Shown: positions 58,150-64,000 of the stretch, in pieces
Position numbering within the stretch: position 1 is the stretch's first letter
Layout: each line of letters starts with the position of its first letter
Source: Bacteroidota bacterium
Lineage (GTDB): Bacteria > Bacteroidota > Rhodothermia > Rhodothermales > Bin80
Length of the DNA: 64,000 bases
Assembly: GCA_026709065.1 (NCBI GenBank)
Contig: JAPOTS010000136.1
Span: forward strand, 1 to 64,000
Direction of reading: 5' to 3'
The notes under the pieces: model-generated
Seen by the model: the letters and a program-made list of their open reading frames with translations, nothing else
What the model was told of the DNA's origin: nothing
Database searches by the model: none
Position numbers and translations under genes: made by a program

Positions 58150-58683
58150 TCAGTTTGATCCCCGAATAATTCCGATTAGTTGGTAGACTGCAATTCCGTA
58201 CGCCACCGCTACATTCAAAGATTGCTTAGCACCATATTGGGGAATTTCCAAAGCGAAGTCTGCTTGGTCTAGTAGGCGGGTGTCTACTCCAGTAAGTTCA
58301 TTACCAATCATTAAACAGACAGGAAAATGGTCGGGAACGATATAGGAGAGGGGGCTTGGGGAGTCGGTGAGTTCAAGTGCAACGATCTTGTATCCTTGTT
58401 GACGAAGAGTGTCAATTGCAACTAATGGATCGGATTCGTAGTTCCATGGTACTATATTCTGTGAACCGAGTGCAGTCTTATGCATTTGGGGATGATCTGG
58501 GGTTGCTGTAATTCCACCAAGAATGATCCGTTCAATGAATGCACCATCTGAAGTACGAAATATAGATCCAACATTGTGGATTGATCGAATATTATCAAGT
58601 AAAACCGTAATGGGATGTCGGGGTATCTTGAGAACATTTTCGGTGGAGCGCCGAGGAATTTCTTCATGACGGAGTTTTCGCAT
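58150..58683 (-). CDS. TrmH/SpoU-type RNA 2'-O-methyltransferase
   Basis: SPOUT methyltransferase of 177 aa. Motif 1 NIRSIHNVGSIFRTSDG, motif 2 CLMIGNELTGVD, motif 3 IPQYGAKQSLNVAVAYGI with the knot. The short N-terminus fits tRNA/rRNA ribose methylases, but which nucleotide is modified is not clear. Its ATG is separated by only 11 bp from the divergent cmk GTG start. Downstream, mutA begins 8 bp later in the same direction. Confidence 0.88.
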   Translation of the reverse strand: MRKLRHEEIPRRSTENVLKIPRHPITVLLDNIRSIHNVGSIFRTSDGAFIERIILGGITATPDHPQMHKTALGSQNIVPWNYESDPLVAIDTLRQQGYKIVALELTDSPSPLSYIVPDHFPVCLMIGNELTGVDTRLLDQADFALEIPQYGAKQSLNVAVAYGIAVYQLIGIIRGSN

Positions 58684-58694
58684 TTTAAGTTGAA

Positions 58695-59375
58695 GTGATC
58701 ATTACAATTGACGGTCCTGCCGCGTCTGGAAAGAGCACCACGGCGCATATGGTATCTGAACGTTCGGGTATGGTATACATGGATTCGGGTCTGATGTATC
58801 GGGGAGTCGCATTAGGATTTCTGAAACATAATATAGAATTTAGTGAATATAGGGCTTCTGAATTTCTACCCACATTAAAGTTGGATGCTCATTGCTCTGA
58901 TTCGATCATGAAGGTTTTTTTAGAGAGCATTGATGTGACATCGCTACTTCACTCATCTAAGATTACAGTGGTTTCTAGTCATATCGCTAAGTTGCGGTCT
59001 GTTCGGGATTGGCTTCTCAAAATCCAGCGAGGATTTGGCAAAAAATATGGGGATGATCCTGGAATTATTGCAGTTGGACGCGATATGGGAACGGTTGTGT
59101 TTCGTAATGCAGATCATAAATTTTTTGTGACCGCTTCAATAGAGGTGAGGGCACAGCGGCGAGTTGATGAGTTAGAACTGAAAGGGACCACTACATCATA
59201 TCAAGAGGTGCATGATGCCATTGCAAAGAGGGATTATCAAGATATTAATCGAAAAATTGCCCCACTAAAAAAAGCATCAGGAGCAACGGAAATCAATACA
59301 GATCTTCTCACGGTTGATCAGCAAGTCCAGATGATCCTTGATCATATTGGAACAATAAAAGTGGACGATTCGTAA
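58695..59375 (+). CDS. cmk: Cytidylate kinase
   Basis: Phosphorylates CMP/dCMP. 226 aa, P-loop IDGPAASGKSTTAHMVSERS at the N-terminus, YMDSGLMYRGVALG, and the C-terminal AVGRDMGTVVF and RDYQDINRKIAPLKKASGAT with catalytic Arg/Asp residues. The start is GTG at 58695, because the P-loop begins seven residues later and no upstream ATG exists. The neighbour rpsA lies 129 bp downstream, a very common pair. Confidence 0.94.
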   Translation: MIITIDGPAASGKSTTAHMVSERSGMVYMDSGLMYRGVALGFLKHNIEFSEYRASEFLPTLKLDAHCSDSIMKVFLESIDVTSLLHSSKITVVSSHIAKLRSVRDWLLKIQRGFGKKYGDDPGIIAVGRDMGTVVFRNADHKFFVTASIEVRAQRRVDELELKGTTTSYQEVHDAIAKRDYQDINRKIAPLKKASGATEINTDLLTVDQQVQMILDHIGTIKVDDS

Positions 59376-59504
59376 GAGTTGGTTGTCGTGGCGTACTGTT
59401 TGATTTTCAGTCAATTCCTCTAGCAGTCTCGTCATTTAACTTAAAATAATCCTGATGTTGATGTTACGGAGGGACATCTGCTACTATCAGGCTAAGTCAC
59501 ATTT

Positions 59505-62036
59505 ATGTCAGAAGACAAAACAACCACGAATGAAGCTTCCGATGAGGAGGCAAAAACCACACCAATTAACCAAGACAACGATTCATCCGATGTTGTGACA
59601 GAAGAGAATGAAGGCACATCCGTTACTGAAGATGCAGGGTCGACCGATGGTGAGTCAGTAGATAATTCAATAGAATTGAATCTGGCGGGCGATGCTCCTT
59701 CCTCAGCGCAAGAGAGTGATGTAAATCCAGAAGATGAATTAGTCCTTGACTCCGATGATGAAGAGAATTCGCCAGTAAGTGAAGTTGTCTCGGATAACGA
59801 ATCCAGCATTAGCACTGAAGAATCTTCTGAAGATACAGAAGCGACTCACCATGATGAGGGTGTTGAACACCGTAATGCCCGAATTGGATACACAGGCGAA
59901 ATTCTTGGCGAACTTGTTACTCTAGACAGCCTTGAGCAGGAAACAGAATCTACCCAAGCGGATCACACGCATTCCGATGATCTGGTGAAGTTAATTGATG
60001 GGTCATTAAGTAAGGTTTCTCAAGATGAGATCGTTACTGGACGTGTTATTTCAGTTGGTGAGAAGGATGTTGTCATTGATATAGGATTCAAGAGCGATGG
60101 GGTGATTTCCAAGGGTGAGTTTGATGGTGAAGTTTCTGAGGGAGATGAAGTTGAGGTATATCTGGAGCGATTGGAAAATTATCATGGACAACTTGTTTTA
60201 AGTAAAGATAGGGCTGAGCAGATTCGGCGCTGGGAGCGGGTAGAGGAAGCCTATGAAAATGGGACTATCTTAGAGGGTGTCATTGTTCGGAGAATCAAAG
60301 GGGGAATGTCGGTTAATTTACTTGACGGGTTGGAGGCATTTTTGCCGGGATCTCAAATTGATGTCAGGCCTGTACGTGATTTTGATTCTTATCTTGATGT
60401 AAAGATGGAATTCAAGATCGTAAAGATCAATGCTGAGAATGAAAATGTTGTTGTCTCACACAAGGCGTTGATTGAACGAGAGCTTGCATCTCAACGAGAG
60501 AGCATCCTGGCAACGATGGAGAAGGGGCAGGTCTTGGAAGGCGTTGCAAAGAATATCACGGACTTTGGAGTCTTTGTTGATTTAGGAGGTGTTGATGGTC
60601 TACTTCATATTACGGATCTCACTTGGGGGCGGGTTTCGCATCCAACTGAAATTTTAGAGCTTGATCAAGAGATTAAGGTCGTTGTATTGGAATATGATAA
60701 GGAGCGTCAGAGGATTTCTTTGGGCTTGAAGCAGTTACAGCCACATCCATGGGATAATATAGAAGAACGTTACAAGCCGGGGCAGGGAGTTGAAGGCAAG
60801 GTGGTATCAATTACGGATTATGGTGCATTTCTGGAACTTGAGCAGGGCATTGAAGGGCTTGTCCATGTTTCCGAGATGAGTTGGACTGGAAATATTCGTC
60901 ACCCATCGCAGCGAGTCTCATTAGGCCAAATCGTCAAGGTATCTGTATTAAGTATTGATCATGATACCCAAAAAATTTCACTGGGGATGAAGCAATTTGA
61001 GGTGAATCCTTGGGAAGGAATTGCCTTACGTTATCCTCCGGGTACAGTTCTGCGAGGCAGTGTTCGTAACATGACACACTTTGGTGCGTTCGTAGAAATT
61101 GAGCCTGGCATTGATGGTTTGGTTCATGTGTCTGATTTATCTTGGACAAAAAATATTCGTCATCCTAGTGAGGTGATCAAAAGGAAGCAGGATATATCAG
61201 TGGTTGTTCTTGATGTTGACGAAAAGCGCCAACGTATTGCTTTAGGGCATAAGCAAATAGAAACGAATCCATGGACGAATCTGTCAATGGTTTATGAGAA
61301 GGGATCTGATCACAAAGGGAAGGTTATTCGCATAGATCGTAAAGGATTAGCAGTGGAACTGCCTCTTGAGGTTGAGGGGTTTGTTCCTGGAAGTGAGCTC
61401 AAGAACAAATATGAAAGTGGTGGTTTTCCTCCCTATCAGGAGGGGGATATGCTTGATTTGAGAGTAATTCGCCTTGATGTGAATAAGAAAGAGATCATCA
61501 TGAGTGAAACTGCAAAAGAGAGACAAAAGGAGGCAAGAGCGCGTCAAAATGAACAGCGAGCGAAGCGTGCAGAGCGACGTCAAGAGGAAAGAGCGGTCCG
61601 CCGTCATGAGAAGCGAGAAAAGGTTGCGAGTGGTCCTACGACTATTGGAGAACTTAGTGGATTAGAATCCATTAAGGAAAAGATGCAAGTGGAGGAGCAG
61701 AATCAAGAAGTGGCTGCTACGGCAGAAGAGTCTTCATTAAAGAAAGAGGATGTTGTTCTTGATGAGAACGAGACGGAAGAGGCATCTGCTAGTGAGCAAC
61801 CAGAGGTTGAAGATTCTCTCACTCCTGATGAAGAATCGTCTGAAGAACAAGAAAAAGAATCTTCTGATGAATCTGAGGAAGCGCCTTCTGATGAATCTGA
61901 GGAAGAATCTTCTGAAAAATCTGAGATAAAACCTAAAACAGATGATTCCAATCAGTCAGAGCAACCCAAATCAAAGAGCAACAGAGATACTTCCAAGAAG
62001 GCTAAAAAGAAAGAAGAATCAAAGACTGATTCTTAG
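59505..62036 (+). CDS. rpsA: 30S ribosomal protein S1 with acidic extensions
   Basis: RNA-binding ribosomal protein of 843 aa. An acidic N-terminal extension (about 1-125, many Glu, Asp, Ser) precedes six S1 domains from about residue 173 to 665: VTGRVISVGEKDVVIDIG, VIVRRIKGGMSVNLLDG, VAKNITDFGVFVDLGG, VVSITDYGAFLELEQG, VRNMTHFGAFVEIEPG, VIRIDRKGLAVELP. A basic linker (RQKEARARQNEQRAKRAERR) is followed by an acidic Ser/Glu repeat tail and a Lys-rich end. Usual S1 proteins lack the long acidic ends. Located after cmk as in many bacteria. Confidence 0.93.
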   Translation: MSEDKTTTNEASDEEAKTTPINQDNDSSDVVTEENEGTSVTEDAGSTDGESVDNSIELNLAGDAPSSAQESDVNPEDELVLDSDDEENSPVSEVVSDNESSISTEESSEDTEATHHDEGVEHRNARIGYTGEILGELVTLDSLEQETESTQADHTHSDDLVKLIDGSLSKVSQDEIVTGRVISVGEKDVVIDIGFKSDGVISKGEFDGEVSEGDEVEVYLERLENYHGQLVLSKDRAEQIRRWERVEEAYENGTILEGVIVRRIKGGMSVNLLDGLEAFLPGSQIDVRPVRDFDSYLDVKMEFKIVKINAENENVVVSHKALIERELASQRESILATMEKGQVLEGVAKNITDFGVFVDLGGVDGLLHITDLTWGRVSHPTEILELDQEIKVVVLEYDKERQRISLGLKQLQPHPWDNIEERYKPGQGVEGKVVSITDYGAFLELEQGIEGLVHVSEMSWTGNIRHPSQRVSLGQIVKVSVLSIDHDTQKISLGMKQFEVNPWEGIALRYPPGTVLRGSVRNMTHFGAFVEIEPGIDGLVHVSDLSWTKNIRHPSEVIKRKQDISVVVLDVDEKRQRIALGHKQIETNPWTNLSMVYEKGSDHKGKVIRIDRKGLAVELPLEVEGFVPGSELKNKYESGGFPPYQEGDMLDLRVIRLDVNKKEIIMSETAKERQKEARARQNEQRAKRAERRQEERAVRRHEKREKVASGPTTIGELSGLESIKEKMQVEEQNQEVAATAEESSLKKEDVVLDENETEEASASEQPEVEDSLTPDEESSEEQEKESSDESEEAPSDESEEESSEKSEIKPKTDDSNQSEQPKSKSNRDTSKKAKKKEESKTDS
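61861..61908 (+). repeat. 24-bp direct repeat in rpsA acidic tail
   Basis: The 21-base string CTTCTGATGAATCTGAGGAAG occurs at 61861-61881 and again at 61885-61905, period 24, with similar flanks. It encodes the repeated SDESEEAPSDESEEES part of the tail. Confidence 0.7.
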
Positions 62037-62045
62037 TTCACTAAG

Positions 62046-62060
62046 GGGTAGTTGATACCC
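62046..62060. terminator. Small hairpin after rpsA (weak terminator candidate)
   Basis: GGGTA-GTTGA-TACCC forms a 5-bp stem just after the rpsA stop. No T-run follows, so it is only a weak candidate. Confidence 0.2.
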
Positions 62061-62684
62061 GTCATAGTATGATCTCAAACACGTCTTGTTGACCGATCTT
62101 ATCCAGTTGAATCTCTGGGTAATATTAAAGTCAACTTGTCATGTGGTAAGGTTTCCATTGAGTCAGTTTGACTCATTGTGTTGATTGGTTTATTTATCGT
62201 TTCGTGATGTAATCAGGATCTGTTAATTGTGTATTATGGGTAGACGATGATTAAATAATCATTCCGATATTTAGCCGTTATCTCAATGCTATTTTCTAAT
62301 GGGAATATTTGCATTTATTTACTTGGGAATTGTCGACTTTGAGTAGTTTCAGTGGATTCCCAAACTATATCCTCAGGCATCCGTGCCAGGGGTTTGATGA
62401 ATCTGTTACTCATAATGTAGTTATTCTAATTGCCTTATTTTTGCTATGCGTGACCGACAGTCATGCATCTTAGATTATTCATCAGGATGATTCCATCCAA
62501 GATTCTGCAATCAATTCCTCCCCTTGGGCTCGGTCTGCCCTGTAGCCATAAATATACTTTAACAATAAATTGTATGCAGATCCATCACAAATTTAAAGAA
62601 ATTTCTGATGGGTATCGCATTTAAACCTACTATAGTTTTTTCCGATTTATGAGTCGCAGTACTGGAAAAATACGCTTCAATCAA

Positions 62685-62700
62685 CCGTCTGTACAGACGG
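62685..62700. promoter_or_regulatory. Perfect 16-bp palindrome CCGTCTGTACAGACGG
   Basis: A gap-free inverted repeat (CCGTCTGT/ACAGACGG) inside the gene-free gap, with a higher GC content than its surroundings. It looks like a dimeric regulator binding site, but no gene start is close (the next start is about 1 kb away). Purpose unknown. Confidence 0.35.
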
Positions 62701-63678
62701 ATTTTCTACCAGTTTATTTTACCTATGGCATCCAACTCCTCATAAGCAACGGCACGAATCTGCAAACTTGAATAGCCACGCCACATGATGGCATCTCCTA
62801 ATTGTCAAGTTAAAAAAATAGATGACAAGTCAGCTTTAGCCCAAATTAGAATACGAGCTATATATCTGATTTTGAACCAATCTAGTGAGGTGTAGCTAAA
62901 TCATTTCAATGGGGAGCAGTCGGTCAATCCTCCTGAGAGCTTTTGAGGGCTATTTCTCGGTTATAACCATTATTTGTGGTGCACATCAAATTGGTTTTAT
63001 GTGCGTGATCATTGTTGATGTGGTAAGGATCCCTTTCACTGATCATTCAAAGTATATGAAGCGTTGATTGGAGCCAACAAGTTGATCTACCGAAGCAAGT
63101 CATTCAGTGATGAGAATTGGAGTAGAGTTGGCATATGAAGATAGAATTCAGTCAGAGCTAACCTTCATTGAGTGGCAGTGGCCTTCGGATCATTCTCGGT
63201 TGTTACCTTGATCTATCTCAAGGCTCCATACAAAGTTATCAGAATTGTCATTATATTGACATTGATATCTGATCCTATTCTATAAGCATCATGACATTTA
63301 TCAAAGCTAAACAATTAAACTCTTAAACCATTCAAGATAGTAACCATTTTTCAATAGAATCTCCACGAATGAGATGTAAGGAATATTTGAATTTCTATGC
63401 AATATTGTAAAGTTCACCTGTTAATAATCATATGAGTACAAAAGTCTTTTTGATAGAAAAAACAAATCACGCTGTTTATCTATGATTTTGTGGACAGAGA
63501 CTAATTCTCACCTCAGCAATATTTCCTCAATTGGGTCATTATCTTACGGATTGAGTATTGTAGTATCATCCGATGAATGGAGGATACTGAATGCACTTAA
63601 TATATAAATCAAAATACTTTCTTTTCATGTTCAATTTGAGTATTGATAGTAATGACACCCTTCTTATCCAATTAGATT

Positions 63679-64000
63679 ATGAATAACCAAACGCTGCTTG
63701 ATTCATTAGAAATTTCAGATATAGGACCCGGATTATTGATTGGATCAAACAATCAACTTGGCAATGGACCTCGGCATCAAGTCAGCTCTCCGATTGATGG
63801 TAGTGTGATTCAACAGGTTGGTTCAGCGACATTATCAGAAGTAAATTTAGCATGTGAATCGGCCCATAAAGCTTTTCTTGAGTGGCGAATCGTTCCCGCT
63901 CCGCGCCGTGGAGAATTAGTCCGCCAGTATGGACAGGTATTGAGAGAATACAAGGAGAAATTGGGGGCCTTGGTTACCTTAGAGGCGGGGAAAATTAAAT
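63679..64000 (+). CDS. Aldehyde dehydrogenase, ALDH7-like (5' end, partial)
   Basis: The first 107 codons are in the window. ATG at 63679. After a non-conserved start the stretch ISPIDGSVI-like QVSSPIDGSVIQQVGSATLS and AHKAFLEWRIVPAPRRGELV matches aldehyde dehydrogenases of the ALDH7 group (alpha-aminoadipic semialdehyde/piperideine-6-carboxylate dehydrogenase), ending LEAGKIK. The catalytic Cys and Glu lie beyond the edge. A lysine-degradation role is inferred only. Confidence 0.85.
   Translation, partial: MNNQTLLDSLEISDIGPGLLIGSNNQLGNGPRHQVSSPIDGSVIQQVGSATLSEVNLACESAHKAFLEWRIVPAPRRGELVRQYGQVLREYKEKLGALVTLEAGKIK

Larger units (their letters stand above)
62037..63678. other. Gene-free gap, 1.6 kb
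   Basis: No open frame longer than about 40 codons reads as a protein and no tRNA or known RNA motif was found. The stretch is AT-rich. It contains a perfect 16-bp palindrome (listed separately). It may hold decayed sequence or the control region of the ALDH gene at its right end. Confidence 0.5.

Noticed and set aside
59492-59815. Minus-strand Ser-rich 107-aa frame opposite the rpsA start
   Set aside because: It mirrors the acidic, repetitive N-terminus of S1. Low-complexity shadow.

Overview
The window reads as chromosomal DNA of a moderately AT-rich, Gram-negative, respiring bacterium, most likely from Rhodothermota (the Rhodothermia/Balneolia side of the Bacteroidota group). Evidence: a fused E2-E1 2-oxoglutarate dehydrogenase without a lipoyl domain, menaquinone genes (menB-menA), BamA/TamA-type and FadL-type outer membrane proteins, several periplasmic PpiC/SurA foldases, a B12-dependent methylmalonyl-CoA mutase operon, and a decayed surface protein whose C-terminus looks like a type IX secretion sorting domain of the YPNPF...LPSGLYL kind. 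The taxonomic placement is inference from gene content.

Layout. 0-2.5 kb: the 3' end of an unidentified gene with an Arg/Ser/Thr-rich 20-residue tandem repeat, a FadL/OmpP1-like protein, and rpsU. 2.6-16.4 kb (all minus): kgd-type 2-oxoglutarate dehydrogenase, an NAD-dependent epimerase, an RlmD-type rRNA methyltransferase, a TamA/BamA-like protein, a small DUF2795 protein, an M23 peptidase, a MoxR ATPase, fmt, ftsY and pgsA. 16.4-25.3 kb is an accessory stretch with long gene-poor gaps: a secreted protein with four helix-hairpin-helix repeats and an HNH nuclease domain interrupted by an in-frame TGA, a gene broken by two frameshifts, and a SNF2 helicase/SWIM zinc-finger pair.

25.3-49.5 kb is dense housekeeping: bioY, a TPR protein, DinB, menB-menA, ricT-holB, tRNA-Met(CAT), a GroES-like protein, a sodium:solute symporter, parC-parE, an EamA transporter, a second MoxR ATPase with three PpiC-type foldases, gltX (apparent ATT start), an ACT-domain protein, and a glutaminyl-tRNA synthetase with a GatB/YqeY tail. 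Several convergent pairs overlap at their 3' ends.

49.5-53.65 kb is a second accessory island: an Orc1/Cdc6-like AAA ATPase, a decayed repeat-Ig surface protein with a sorting domain, and a frameshifted IS110-family transposase. 53.65-64 kb returns to housekeeping: mutA-mutB-meaB, a TrmH-type methyltransferase, cmk-rpsA, a 1.6 kb gene-free gap, and the 5' end of an ALDH7-type aldehyde dehydrogenase.

No CRISPR array, intact prophage or recognisable multi-gene defence cassette is visible. The most unusual items are the four-HhH-HNH protein with regularly spaced cysteines and its nonsense codon, the ATT-initiated gltX, and the adhesin graveyard next to the IS110 remnant.
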